Part shown: piece by piece, positions 1-11,302 of the stretch
Numbering within the stretch: position 1 is the stretch's first letter
How the letters are laid out: every line of letters begins with the position of its first letter
Assembly (NCBI GenBank): GCA_951394405.1
Contig: OX596345.1
Span: 248,001-312,000, forward strand
From: Coprinellus micaceus
Lineage: Eukaryota > Basidiomycota > Agaricomycetes > Agaricales > Psathyrellaceae
DNA length: 64,000 bases
Direction of reading: 5' to 3'
Position numbers and translations under genes: made by a program
Notes under the pieces: model-generated
Told to the model about the DNA's origin: nothing
The model's database searches: none
What the model saw: the letters and a program-made list of their open reading frames with translations, nothing else

Positions 1-1308
1 AGTAGTTTTCGACTTTAGCGAACTTGGAAACATGGGCCTGAGGAGGGTGGAAACGCGCTCAAATAAGATAGGGAAAACTTCAACGTAGGGTGCATAGAAG
101 GTGAGGATGTCGAAAATGTTGTCGAGGTAGCCGTGGTCTTCGGACGGGCGTAATAAGACGGCTCCGCTGAAAACGAGTTGCACGGCGCCGTTAGATACCA
201 CATCCCTGACCTGCCGCAAGTCCGTATTAGACGAGTTCAACCAGCCCATAATTTGCGCCCCGAGCAATAGGACGCCCTCGATATAATGCGAACCTGTTAC
301 TGGGTTGCTTGGTATGGTGGTCCTGGTCATGCCCGTCCGTACCGTCGTCTCCATCACGTCACCCAGGGTAGAGAGCGCCTTCATGTATGCTCCAGGGGCG
401 CCCTTCTCCATAAAGAGGCGATGGAGTCGAGGCTCGCGTCTCGCGAGGTCAATGGATGCCATCGCGATCATGATCATGTTGGAGGCCTCGACGGTGACGG
501 GAGGGAGGTGGGATAGGTGGCGAAGGGAGCAGAGGGTTACGAGAGGCTTCATCCGCCCAATCGTCCTAAGGACGAAGGTCTCCGGTGAACATATCCTCCC
601 ATCCATGATGGCTGCAGCGATCTCGTTCGAAAGGCCTGAGAGGAGATCGGTGAAAAGGCGGGTAGAACCGTCGATAGAGGAGACGTTGTGTTCCGGGTTG
701 TCGCGCTTTCCAAGGGGGTAGATGGGCGGATCGCCGCCAACCAAGTTGGTCCACCACGCGATCGCGACATCGGATATCATAGGCTTCAAGTTTGGTGGAA
801 ATTCTTGGGCGGAGATGGAAGGGACTTTGAATAGGACGAGAAAGAATGCGGTGGTGTGGTGGTATAGCGTTAACTGAAATTGTGGTCCGAGAAACTGGAG
901 CGTAGAGTTTGGGGAATTGGAGGAGGCGGGGACCCCTAGGAGGCGGAGTACCCAGAAGAGATACTTCCCCGCAATTTCGCTTGAAACTAGGACTGAGGGA
1001 CCGATGGGATAGTCGGAGCTGGGATCCGCGGTGTACCATTTGGCGACTTCAGCGAGGCACATGAAGCTGCTAAGAGCCGCGGAGAGGTCGCCGTAATTGG
1101 CTTCGAACCCTTCGATGTGTTTAGGAAACGCCAAATTGCCAGAGATAGCGTCGAGTATGGCTTGTCCATCGGATCGATAGTACTTGGGGATGTGATGTAC
1201 GATATCGGAAAGGTCCTGCGGGGGTCCTACTCGCCTGACGCGAGCAAGCATCTGAACGGTGAGGTTTGGCGTCAGTCTTGTCGACAACCGTCCAAAAGAG
1301 GGCGGCAT
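1..1308 (-). CDS. MYND-family protein, N-terminal part (runs off left edge)
   Basis: Open reading frame of 436 codons from ATG at 1308 to the window edge with no stop. I see no intron; the protein starts MPPSFGRLSTRL. It aligns along its whole length with the neighbouring gene at 1780-4225: shared stretches include YWR/YPFW-type 'FWxLRLLGVPAS', 'LKPxIxDVAIA', 'PPIYP', 'IMDGRxCSPExF' and 'RTIGR'. The neighbour ends in a MYND zinc finger, so this copy probably does too, beyond the edge. The visible part looks like a helical, armadillo-like region. It is a tandem duplicate in the same orientation, with 471 bp between this start codon and the neighbour's stop. Unlike the neighbour it has no short first exon: the position of the neighbour's first intron acceptor corresponds here to continuous open frame. 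Molecular role unknown. Confidence 0.82.
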   Translation of the reverse strand, partial: MPPSFGRLSTRLTPNLTVQMLARVRRVGPPQDLSDIVHHIPKYYRSDGQAILDAISGNLAFPKHIEGFEANYGDLSAALSSFMCLAEVAKWYTADPSSDYPIGPSVLVSSEIAGKYLFWVLRLLGVPASSNSPNSTLQFLGPQFQLTLYHHTTAFFLVLFKVPSISAQEFPPNLKPMISDVAIAWWTNLVGGDPPIYPLGKRDNPEHNVSSIDGSTRLFTDLLSGLSNEIAAAIMDGRICSPETFVLRTIGRMKPLVTLCSLRHLSHLPPVTVEASNMIMIAMASIDLARREPRLHRLFMEKGAPGAYMKALSTLGDVMETTVRTGMTRTTIPSNPVTGSHYIEGVLLLGAQIMGWLNSSNTDLRQVRDVVSNGAVQLVFSGAVLLRPSEDHGYLDNIFDILTFYAPYVEVFPILFERVSTLLRPMFPSSLKSKTT

Positions 1309-1779
1309 CGTAAATTGCAATAGCTTGGGGCAATGCTGGCGGCAGAATAGGTGGGGTGGATCAGGAATGCCTTGCCAGGTGAGCTCGCGTAGATATCGAG
1401 GGGGTGGCGCTGTGCAAATTCAGACCAGCGCCTTATAAGCACCCTGGAACTCTAATTAAACTCACCTCCACAGCTCTAGCGTTCTCACGTGAGTCCATTG
1501 AGGAAGAAGGGTTATGGAACCCTCTATCCCGGTGCGGTACTAGGGTTAGAAATTTCCAAAATTAGTAATAGTCAAATTGAATTGAAGGACATATAAGGCA
1601 CTCACCTCCTACTTCGTTCATCCTGGGTGTACCGAAGTCAGATATTGGGGTGTCAAAGAACCAGTCGAAGCGTCACATTGTCCATTATCTAAAATTACAC
1701 TGCCTTCGCCGGTCCTGTTTCTTATCCATCCAGAGCCATGAAAAGACGACATCCCCAATCGCCGGCACCCACGTCCGAT

Positions 1780-4225
1780 CTAAGCCAACCCTGGCATAAC
1801 ATCGTCCATATTCACCTTAAATCTCGACCACTTGCCGCGCGGCCTAGAAGCAATGCGATGGGTGAGGGCAAAGGCGAGGGAAGGGGCGGTACTCACGACA
1901 TAAAGGACATCACCCCCTGAACGAGATAGTCCGATTTCGCCTCAGGACCACGATATTTGTAATCGGTGGTCTTGTTGAAGACCTCAGCATCATTTCCTTC
2001 AAAAGCAACGTAGGAAACCCGGTGGAGAAGCACCAACAAATTGACGTCCTTATTCCCAAAGCAGAACGATTTTGCTAGGAGCCTGCGGTTCTGAGCTTTG
2101 ACTTGAGTCGGGTCGGACCCAGCGTAGGATCCGTTGGTATCGACGAAGACCTTGAGGTACTCTGATAACCTTGGTCGGAGGCGGGCCGGAACGTCTTGCA
2201 GCACCCTCTCGAGATAGTCAGATGGCTCGATGGTGTGGGTTATCATTGGACGATACAGGTCCGGCAGGACAACGCCGTCGCGACCTTCGCTGTACGGTAT
2301 AGCACCGGCTCGTCTGTCTCTGTTGGGAATCAAAGACTCCCATGCATATCTGATCACACTCGTCTGGAAAGTGCGATTGTCGTAGGAGTAGACTTGATCG
2401 GCATTCTTCGCACCTGCGCGCGGACGCGGGATGGTCAGAACCAGGTACAGTGGCGGCCCGAGTAGCTTAGCAGACTTACTGGTGTGGTCTTTCGCCATTT
2501 GTACGCACTCCTTCCGGTGGAAGGCCCGCCAATCTTCTTGCTGACACTGGGGAGAGCAATATACGACGCTGCGGCACCTCGAGCAGCTCTGCTCCTCTTG
2601 GGTCTTCGATTCTTCGTAAACGCCAATCCTAGCGTAATGCTGCAAATGGTCTGTTCAGCGCCTACTCATATTTGGTTAGAAAGGAGAGGAACGTACGTTC
2701 AAATTATCGCACAACTTAACCCTATGCTGCTTCTCGACGAAATGGGACATCATCTCCAGGCAGTCCATGTCCACCGACAAGCCAATATCGCGTGGGTTGC
2801 TCGGCTCGTCCCATCCAGGGCGCTGAGAGGTTGTCGTTGGGTCAGGTTCATTGACGCGCTTCGCAAACATCAGAGGGAGGGTGGGCTCAAGGTGGTCCAT
2901 AACATCCTTGTACAGGCCTGGGAGCACCTCCAAGTAAAAGGCATGCATCGAGAGCTCGTCCCATATCTCGTCCCACTTGGCCTTCCGCTCGCGAGGGCGG
3001 TGGCGCTTTGCAACAGCGAGAATGCGAATGAGGCCGTTGGAAACAACGCTCTCCACCTCGCGTAGGATTGACACAGGCGATGACGTTGCCTCGTGAAGAA
3101 CTCGGTACGTTCGGTCGATGAACCAGTCCACGAGGAAGAACCACTGAGGTAGGTTGTTTGGAACCGACCAAGGTTGAATTTCACCATTCGAGATATCCTC
3201 CATCCTCTCGGCCAGCGTAGAAAGCACCTTGAAATACGCCCCCGTAGAACCTTCCTCCACGAAGACACGCCTGAGATTGGGATTGGCCCGCGAGAGCGCC
3301 ATGGTAGACACCATGGTCAAGGCGATGTTCCTAGTCTCGGAAGTTGTGGGTGGGAGGTGGGATAGGTGCTGTAAGCCTTTAAGACTCCCCAGTGCCTGCA
3401 CTCGTCCGATGGTTCGCCGCGCAAAAACTTCAGGAGAACAAACTCTCCCATCCATTACAGCCGTGGCCATCGCCTGATCCTCCTTCTCCACGAACCTGCA
3501 GACAAGCTCGGTCGAAGGATCCATGGAATCGATACCAGGGTCGGCTTGACCGCGATTTCCAGAGGGGTAGATTGGAGGTTCTCCGTTGGGAAGGCTGATC
3601 CACAATGCAATGGCGACGTCGAGAATTGCCGGTTTCAGGTGGGAAGGAAACATTTGGTACGATATGGCAGGAATTTTGAATAGAGTGTTGAGGAATGTGA
3701 CCGTGCCGTCATAGAACGACAACCGCAGCTGAGGGGGTACGAGCTGGAGGGCGGGGTTGGGCGACGTGGGGGAGGCCGGGACACCGAGGAGTCGTAAGGC
3801 CCAGAAGGGATATCTCTCCGCGACATCTCCAACGACTAGAATGCCGGGGTCGATGAGATGCTTTCTGCCTGAGTTGTACACCCGGACGATCTCCTTGAGA
3901 CACAGAATGGCGTTGAAAGCCGCCGTGAGCTGAATCTCTGAGGGCTCGAACCCTTCAACGTAGGTGGGAATCGATAGGTTGGCCACTATGGCGTTGAGTA
4001 TAGACTGGGGATGATCTCTGTACTGTTGTGCGACACGAGGGATAAGTTGGCGTAGATGAGGAAGTGATTGCTGTTTAGCTCTTTCGAGTACCTGCAATCA
4101 TTCGGAGATTAGCGGCCAAGCACCCTTTGGTATCTGAGCTCCTGTTCGACTCGTACCTGTTCGAACGGCATCTGCGGGTCAACGTCCATACTTTTAGACG
4201 AGGTCTGGGCTGGCGGCGACGACAT
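1780..4225 (-). CDS. MYND-type zinc finger protein
   Basis: Five exons: 4157-4225, 2697-4091, 2480-2639, 1897-2413 and 1780-1843, giving 734 aa. The start is the ATG opening MSSPPAQTSS; a 23-codon first exon ends CAG before GTACGAG. Residues about 24-488 are a long helical repeat-like region. A MYND finger follows at about 507-533, with the pattern C-x2-C, YC-x3-C, then H-x3-C ('CSRC', 'VYCSPQC', 'FHRKEC'). The usual first C-x2-C pair is weak, with only one clear cysteine ('KLCDN'). The C-terminal 200 residues are of unknown fold. The last exon (ending DDVMPGLA) is supported by a consensus GTGAGT donor at 1896 and a CTTCTAG acceptor. MYND fingers bind proline-rich partner proteins; the role of this fungal family is not established. 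Tandem paralogue of the gene at 1-1308. Confidence 0.87.
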
Positions 4226-4670
4226 GACGAGGAGTGCGGGAGTAAAAAGGGGAATTGATTGAGGCGGGATGGATCGAGGGTGGCGACGGGATTCAAGCTC
4301 CTACCAAACTGAACGAACCCTCAAACTCTAATTTAGCTCGCTCTTCACGCTCCCAATTGGGTGACGTCGAATGGAAGCGCTACATGTAAACGTCAGCATG
4401 TGAAGGGATCGAGCCGAAGTGGACGCTACTCACCAGTGACCACCCTGCCGGCTTCGCTACGCTGATATATCCCTGGATGAAAACCGAAAGGTAAGCAGAG
4501 GACGACCAAACCATGCTGGTGCGGCGATTCTCGAAGCACAACAAGCCGGAGGACGATAACTCGATCCCATTAATTGCGGTAGAAATACAATGGATCCTCA
4601 GCAAGGCTTCCTGTAACATTTTAGCACAAAGCAGTCTATGAGTAACACGAACGAAAACCGCGGCACACTT
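4226..4670. other. Spacer between MYND gene 5' end and ArgRS 3' end
   Basis: About 445 bp that should hold the MYND gene promoter and the ArgRS 3' untranslated region. Both genes are on the minus strand. A 79-codon open frame on the minus strand here lacks any similarity I recognise and has poor coding character. Confidence 0.5.
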
Positions 4671-6643
4671 TTACATCCTCTCCAAAGGCCTGATCGTCAA
4701 CAACTTCAACGCGCTGGCGAGCACGTCCCTAGCACATTGGTACAGGAACAAGCGGGCCTGGGCCTTCTCCCTCTCCTCCTCACCAAGCGACTTGACAACA
4801 ACAGCGTCCCATGCACTGCTGATGACGTGCGCGAGCTTGAAAGCGTAGGTGACGACACCGCTGGGTTCGTGGGTCTTGAGCGCCGTCTTGACGACGTCAG
4901 GGTATGATCCAAGGAGGAAAGCAATATCCCTGGCCTGTTGAGGGGTATGAGGGGAGGTGAGGAGGTCGAGCTTGAGCTCAGCGGGGGATGGTATGGGGAG
5001 GAGATGGGGGTTCTTCCTATCGAGGGAGGCGAGTCGGACGTGGGCGTACTGGAGGTAAGGGCCCGTGTCACCCTCGAACGAGAGCATCCTGTCCCAGTTG
5101 AAGTTGTAGTTGTTGATACGCTTGGCAGCCATATCTTGGATCTTCACACCGGTGATACCGATCTCGCGAGCGGTGGTCTCGGGATCCTCGACGGCGGCGT
5201 ACTTCTCTTCATTCGTCTTCATCTGGTCGTGCATGACGCTGGCGGCCTCGTTGATGATCTGGTTGAGGAACACAACGGTACCCTTCCTCGTCGACATGCC
5301 CTGGACGAGGCCGTAGTTGACGTGGACGAGCGAGCCCTGCTTGGGTTGGGCCCACTCGTAGTCCATCAGCTCGAGGACCTTGAAGAATTGAGACAGGTGG
5401 AGATCCTGCTGCGAAGACACGACGTAGATCATCTTGTCGAACTTGTACTGCTCGTACCGCTCGATGGCACCGCCGATATCACGGGTGAGGTAGATGCTGG
5501 TCCCGTCCTTCTTCCTCACGACCGCCTTGCCGAGCTTGTACTTCTCGAGATTGATGAGCTTCGCGCCGTTGCTATCCTCGATGAGATTCATCTCCTCCAG
5601 CCTCGCCAGCGCCTTGTCCATGCTCCCCTTGCTGACCTTGCTCTCGCCCGTGTACACGTCGAACGCGACATTCAACCGCTCGTACTCCTCGGCGTACTTT
5701 TTGACCGAGAGTTCGCGCCAGATTCGCCAGTTCGCGAGCGCAGACTCGTCGCCGCCCTCCATGCGCTTGAACCACGCCGCTGCGGTCTCCTTGACGGTGG
5801 GATCCGACTCTGCATCCTTGTTGACCTGCACGTAGATGTCGAAGAGGTGCTTGATGGCGTCCGCCTCGAGCGCCTCCTGGTTCCCATACTTTTCGTACCC
5901 ACTCGCAATCATACCGAACTAAGGAGAGTCAGATTGCAGACAGGGTAGACAAGAGCGCCACGCACCTGGGTTCCCCAGTCCCCAAGGTAGTTCATGTTGA
6001 TAACCTCCCATCCGCACGTCTTGTAGAGGTTGGCGAGGAAGGCACCGATGATGGTGCTGCGAAGATGGCCGACGTGGAAGTTCTTAGCGATGTTGGGCGA
6101 CGAGTACTCGATGATGACCTTCTTTCCGGCGCCAGAGGTGTTCTTGCCGTAGATGCCCTCGACAGGTGACTTTGAAGAGGAAGCAGCAGCCTGCTGGGCG
6201 GGAACGACGTGGGTGAGGTCATGGACCTGGGTGAGGACCGCACGAATCATGTTGGGGGTGTTGAGGCGGAAGTGGAGGAATGCCTTGTCGTGGATGACGG
6301 ACTCGATGTACTCGTCCGGCGTGAACTGGGGCGCCTGGTTAGCCTTAGCGCTTCGTGAGCAGATGACACGCACCTTTTCGATGACCTTCTTGGCCAGCTC
6401 GTCCACTTTCCCGGGCATCCTAAAGCGAGGCAAAGCTACGGTAAAGTCTTCGCCCTTCTTTCCATAGTCGACACCGGCGTATGCCTGTTCGACGGGGAGA
6501 CCAAGCGCCTCGGAGAGCAGCTTGGCGATGGCAATTCGGAATCCATCGAGTACACATGCTGAGGGGTCCGTTTCTGGGACAGTAGGGAGCGAAGGGAGGT
6601 TGAACGACGACTGGTACGTCGTCAGAGGGTTTGCTGAAGCCAT
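4671..6643 (-). CDS. Arginyl-tRNA synthetase (class Ia)
   Basis: Charges tRNA(Arg) with arginine. Two exons, 5966-6643 and 4671-5918, around a 47-bp intron (GTGCGT...CTTAG) give 641 aa. The class I HIGH signature appears as HVGHLRST within 'SPNIAKNFHVGHLRST' near residue 195. The KMSKS-loop equivalent is MSTRKG. The DALR anticodon-binding domain ends in the characteristic RPLERM just before TAA. The N-terminal domain is short, as in fungal enzymes. The start chosen is the ATG at 6643 (MASANPLTTY), which has A at -3 and G at +4. The frame stays open upstream for about 64 codons and encodes a basic, mitochondrial-targeting-like stretch without any ATG (see the leader entry and findings). Single copy in the window; constitutive function expected. 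Confidence 0.95.
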
Positions 6644-6838
6644 CCTGGAGTATGATCGTCTTTTGGGGAAGCGCTGTTGCCCGTGGTACTTGAACTCGCG
6701 ATTGAGCTGGTGGGCGAAATACCGAGGCTGGGCGAGCAGCAGAAGCTCCTTGGAGGCCTGGAAAGAGCGACGGTGAGCGGAAAGGAAAAGAGCCACTTTG
6801 AATATCGATAAGATGGTCGAAGCCCAATTTTCGAGTCA
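6644..6838 (-). other. AUG-less N-terminal extension of ArgRS, presequence-like
   Basis: In frame with and directly upstream of the ArgRS ATG. It holds segments such as SKELLLLAQPRYFAHQ and QQRFPKRRSYSR: rich in Arg, Ser and Leu and almost free of acid residues at its 3' end, as in mitochondrial presequences. No ATG occurs before the in-frame stop near 6836; GTG codons lie at 6796 and elsewhere. It could be translated from a near-cognate codon, or be joined to an upstream exon. A possible GTGGCT...TTTCCAG intron (6757-6796) also exists. Confidence 0.45.
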
Positions 6839-6904
6839 CGCTCGATTGAGCGAGGAGTTCACGTGGTTCGACGGATCACACGCGTGCGACCCCGAGGGGG
6901 TCAT
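6836..6904 (-). promoter_or_regulatory. Upstream ORF in the ArgRS leader
   Basis: ATG at 6904 opens a 22-codon reading frame (MTPSGSHACD...) that stops at 6836, before the ArgRS start. If the transcript begins in the CT-rich tract near 6950-7050, this uORF is in the 5' leader and could limit or regulate initiation downstream. It could instead be an exon spliced onto the presequence-like region. Confidence 0.35.
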
Positions 6905-8327
6905 TTCGTTCTAGGCCAGGATAGGGGCGAACTGGATTCCACTCGGGGAGAGGAAGAGTCGAGGGGAAGGGACGAGGGGAAGATGGGGGAAGGTGCAGAG
7001 AGAAGTTAGGTGAAGGAAGGGGAGGTGGAAGTAGGGAAGAAATCTGGGAAGGGCTGGCTTTCGACGGCTTAGGTCTTATATGAAGGCCCAGATAATTGAC
7101 GCTCCGAATTTAGAGTCCGATCGATCCCCGCTGCCCCTCAGCTGGTGTCCGCGTAATTATACCCCAGCGACTAGCTCTTAGATCCACATTTTATCCATTG
7201 ACCCAAGCCTGTGCTCATGTGTATGAGTCTTGGACAGTCGCAAGTGGGCGGTAGACTTCGATTTAGGAGACCACTTCAGATTTTCATGCTGTTCCATGCT
7301 ACACGAGACACACAGGGCCAATGGCTGGGACCGGGACGGTTGGATACGTTGGCGCTGTACGATGAATACCCTTCAACAGGTGAAGCGCAAGCCAACTAGT
7401 CATAACCGCTGCTATCAACGAGTGTTGCCGGCGATCGCGGAGGCGGAGCGAGAATCCGAAGCGCCCGCGGCCGGGACTGGCGCTTACCGGGCGAGGTCAG
7501 AGTAGGGCCAGGGCCGGGCAGCCCACCATTCCCATGATGCATATAGAGGACCCCCGATTCGCCCAAGGAGATCTAGCAATGCATTTAGCTCAGGCTTCTC
7601 CCGGAGATCGGGCTGCGGGGCATTTGTAGCTCACCCGCTCCCTCACGGCCGACGGCGTTTTCAACGACCAATGACGTCCTACCCATGACAACAAGGCGGT
7701 ACGGAATGGCCACCTTGGCTCGTGAGTGGATCCCTAATATGTTCTCTTTACCTTGAGTAACGAGCGACAGTGCGCTTGTCCCCTGTTTGACGAGGCTGTG
7801 GTCGTCGGGCGGTACAGCCAACGGCACACGACGGCAGGCCGAGGCTCAAGCAAATGTGCATTCAGACGAGATCCATGCGTAAATAGTAATTCTGGAGAAG
7901 AGACCCCCACTGGGGGTGGGTCGACTCCGTTGTTCATTCACTTGGGGGTAACTAGTGTACAGTGGATACGCTATTGTACAAAAGTCGCAGTACACGAGCG
8001 GTGGGTGCTGCTCTAATGTCCTGAGGGGGTACGACTACACACTTCGATATAAATAGTGGAAGGTGGGGGTCCAATTCGATGGGGAGGGGTTTAATATTCA
8101 AATTGTTCGTACCACGATTCGTGGACAGGTTGGTTGGCCGGCCTGGAGAAAGGGGCTATCCATCTCGAGAGCTCCTGTTAAGGGGTGCATTGGTGGACCC
8201 GTCGTCATGGGAGGGAGGATGGAAAGCGCCGAGCGTCGAAGCCGGTGATAGATGGGGCCTCTGCTTGAGGGGTGCATCTGTTGGAATGGAGGTGGGTGCT
8301 GTATTCAGCGACAAAGGAATGCTCCGT
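6905..8327. other. Intergenic: ArgRS promoter and DUF6699 gene 3' flank
   Basis: The first 180 bp (6930-7060) are strongly purine-rich on the plus strand, so pyrimidine-rich on the ArgRS coding strand, as in many fungal core promoters. The rest, to the stop of the DUF6699 gene, holds only short overlapping open frames with no recognisable protein or RNA gene. Confidence 0.5.
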
Positions 8328-9059
8328 TCATCTAACATGGAGCAACCAGACATCCGGCTCGGTCGCGCTGGGGGAGAGCCCTGCCCAGCGCGACTTGCCG
8401 CCAAGAAGCTGTGCCAAAGCTTGTTGGATCTGCGCTTCCGAGGCCATGCCGGGCTGCTGTGGGGTGAAGAGCATGCCGGTCATGGCGGAAGAGTGGCAGA
8501 GGGATTCCGAAGCGCACTCCCGAAGGTGCTCGTGGACGCGGGTGAGTACATCACTGACGGTGACCACAGGACCGTAATGATGGATCACGATGGGTCTCGT
8601 CGAGAACGGGGTGTAGATCGTGATAGAAGGAATGGGGGATCGCGCAAAGGGCTCGTGGAAGGGGTATTGGGAGGGTGCCCGGCGCCTCACGTCAAGGGTT
8701 GCAAAGCGTGGTGAGGCATTAAGGTCCCAATTAATCCATGGGCAGGGAGTGCGCTCGAGAAGGGGGTTGATATCGACGTGCTCCTCAGCGCTGAGCCGGG
8801 GAAGCGGAACCGGGCGCATGCGAGGCGCCATGGGAGGAGTATAAGCGTTGGACTGCTGGTTCCTCCAACCATTGGAACCAGAGTCGGACGATGCATGGTA
8901 GTGGGGCATGTTGTGCAAGCCGTAGAACGAATCCCCCACCGGACTGAGAGTCAGAGGTGACTGCGATGACGGACCGCGTGGTATGAGGGGTATCCTGAAG
9001 GCTTGCCCAGCCTGGGCGGTGGGGTTGATGGTGGTGGTGGAGCTGGTCGAGAATTGCAT
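8328..9059 (-). CDS. DUF6699 domain-like protein
   Basis: Single-exon gene of 243 aa starting at ATG 9059 (MQFSTSSTTT). The N-terminal third is Ser/Pro/Asn-rich and probably disordered. From about residue 95 the pattern 'INPLLE...WDLNASP', then 'SITIYTPFSTRPIVIH', then 'GPVVTVSDVLTRVHEHLR' matches what I know of DUF6699, a domain found almost only in Agaricomycetes, with no known activity. No signal peptide or membrane segment. A TATA-like TATAAGAG (about 9246-9253, minus strand) lies 190 bp upstream, and a GGGCGCTTAA element lies 990 bp upstream on the same strand. Confidence 0.72.
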   Translation of the reverse strand: MQFSTSSTTTINPTAQAGQAFRIPLIPRGPSSQSPLTLSPVGDSFYGLHNMPHYHASSDSGSNGWRNQQSNAYTPPMAPRMRPVPLPRLSAEEHVDINPLLERTPCPWINWDLNASPRFATLDVRRRAPSQYPFHEPFARSPIPSITIYTPFSTRPIVIHHYGPVVTVSDVLTRVHEHLRECASESLCHSSAMTGMLFTPQQPGMASEAQIQQALAQLLGGKSRWAGLSPSATEPDVWLLHVR

Positions 9060-10044
9060 GGTGGTCTGCTCAACGTCGAGATCGTGGTCAGCACGCTGTG
9101 CAGCAGCTTCACTCTTTGAACCTCACCCGTTGGTTGTAGAATGTTATCGACGGCCAATTGGCGTGGTGGGAGTGGAACGAAGAGGTGGGGACGATTGTGG
9201 GGGATGTCAGGAAGCAACGGATGATATTTCATGGTATGGGCGCCTCTCTTATAGCCTTACACAGGAATAGGGAGGAAAGGGGGAGATGAGATCCCGGTCC
9301 GCCGGTCACACCGCAGGCGAGTCACAGCCAATCATTATCCCCATCGAGGCATCCTTGATGTCGAAAACGGCTCCGAATTGCTCCCATCACCCTGTCTTCC
9401 TTCTCGAGTGTCCTTCGACGAGTTTGAGGACCCATTTCTGGCACTGAAGTAGATGGTAGGTGTTCGAAAACTTGATTAAACTCGTCTTGCTTGCCTTCCT
9501 ACCGCAATCAGAATATTTCTCGATGCAGTCGCCTCTGCAAGGACCAATTTTGCCCCAGTCGTTCGACTCTCGTGGACGGGCGCTTGTCCGCAGTCGGGCC
9601 TATCCTCGGTTGCTACCCCACGCACGCAGCAAGACGCTGCGGTAGGAGTAATAATTGCTAGGAGCCTACAGCGGAGCATTCTCGTCCAATAGTGGATTGT
9701 CGTATGATAGTAGCTCTCCGCTGCGGTCCATATTATCCATTTGCCCTCTTCCCCCCCTTGGTGTTACGTGCATCTCCAGGACCTGGCTGTAAACGAATTC
9801 AGGAGGCTCTAAAATGGTGTCATTCCTTCCCATCAGAGCATCTGAGCCGGTCTCGTGGAGATCCCGTCACCTCTCGAAACACATCCGCAACAAGGTCGTT
9901 TAATACTTATCGCGTTTGACCCAAAGATGTCTGGTTAAGGGCAGAAAGAGCTTTTATGGTTAGAAAAAAGGCTGACTGAGCTGCCAAGCAGGACCCAAGT
10001 GCTCGACATTCAGAGCATACAGCGACATAAGCGGGTTCGAGCAA

Positions 10045-10054
10045 TTAAGCGCCC
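10045..10054 (-). promoter_or_regulatory. GGGCGCTTAA element
   Basis: Perfect copy on the minus strand, 986 bp upstream of the DUF6699 gene and in its orientation. One of about a dozen copies in the window. Confidence 0.4.
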
Positions 10055-10389
10055 GGCCGGTTCACCGGCGCCCTTGGCGTCTGCCCGTCCCCGAGATCGA
10101 CGGTTTTGGGCGCTGTTGATGGATTCATTTTTGCACACTCTTTTTGACTTCGGTTTGTTCTACTGTACACCATGAGGTGTTTTAATATACGAAAACTATG
10201 GACACCGACGTCTCGGGAAATGTTCGACGCGGAGCGGATGGCCCCTGAGCTACCATTGTTTGCACAATGTCAAGGGGGCGAAATCAGACGGTAAAGAAAG
10301 CCACAGGTAATAATTTTCAGCAGTCATCAACGTGAGTTCAGGCCAATTCGTGTCATAACCAGTGTAATAGCGATCGCAGTGCCAGAGAG

Positions 10390-10680
10390 GGGTTTATTTG
10401 GCATTGCCCCGACCTGCCAAACTTTGGATCGCATCGCTTTGCCAAACACAAGGCACGTATAGCCACATTCCAACTCGACACTGTTCCTCCACCTCTTGAC
10501 TATCATTTGCACTCACTGGCGCTCCATGACGCATATGACGCCCCTCGCGACGATAACCCATGGATTTGGCCATCTCGCAAGGTTTGGCCCTCCGAGTTTA
10601 CGCGCAATCACGGACCAAAAAAAACTGGCAAGCTATGTCTCCCACATTTTGCAAATTCGGGGGAATCGATCTGGTTGAAT
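10390..10680 (+). repeat. Diverged dispersed repeat, copy 1
   Basis: Aligns in the same orientation with 13180-13470 over about 290 bp at roughly 60% identity by eye. Shared blocks include CTTTGCCAAACAC, TTCCTC(C/T)ACCTC and CCCCT(C/T)GCGACG. It begins with a palindrome whose arms are TTTATTTGGCA (10393-10403) and TTTGCCAAACA (10438-10448). Could be a decayed gene or mobile-element remnant; no intact open frame. Confidence 0.55.
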
Positions 10681-11302
10681 ATCATGTAGGGGACTGAGAA
10701 CCAGATCACATGCCATGATATGAATGAACCCTCAAGGATACTCGCTTTCAGTGCGATACTAAACTCTCACTGCAGATAATGTAAAGCACGGTGATTCACC
10801 CGCTCGACGGCTCGCTGAAATGGCCTGCGACGAAGTGGGGGGTGATGAGATTGGTTGGATAATACCCTCAGGTACCTCTCGACCACGAATAATTGGCGGC
10901 CCGCAGGATAATACAAGGCCGTTCAGTATCTCTGGCAATTGTATTCGCCAGACTTTGCATGGAAACCTTTGGGTCCTAAGGGTCCACTCTGCTCCCGCCA
11001 CGTCAGCTCTGGGCTTGGATCTAGCCTTATGTATGTCAGCGCCTCCCTCTCTCGAGAACCACCATGAATGCCCTCGAAGCAACAAGCGACAGGGGGCGGC
11101 TCAAGACAAACCCCGGTTTTATCAGTTAGGAGGGCGTCGAAATATTCACCCTCTGGGCTTGCACGGAGACATACTCGATATTCACAAACTACTGGTACAA
11201 AAGGCTGCATACCCCTTTCTCACCACCCCAACGAACTGCGCTCCAGTCCGTTTGCACTTCCCCTACGTCCCCACTACGTACACAGCACCCCCTGCCCCTT
11301 GA

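Larger units (their letters stand above)
9060..11302. other. Intergenic with repeat copy, no gene recognised
   Basis: 2.2 kb between the DUF6699 gene and the 3' end of RBR ligase 1. It contains a GGGCGCTTAA element (10045-10054), a palindrome with TTTGTTTGGCA-like arms (10393-10448) and a diverged repeat at about 10390-10680 shared with 13180-13470. Overlapping open frames at 10759-11302 lie on both strands and show no convincing coding signal. Confidence 0.5.

Noticed and set aside
4938..5948. Long plus-strand frame of 336 codons
   Set aside because: Exact antisense of the ArgRS gene, with the repetitive composition expected of a shadow frame.
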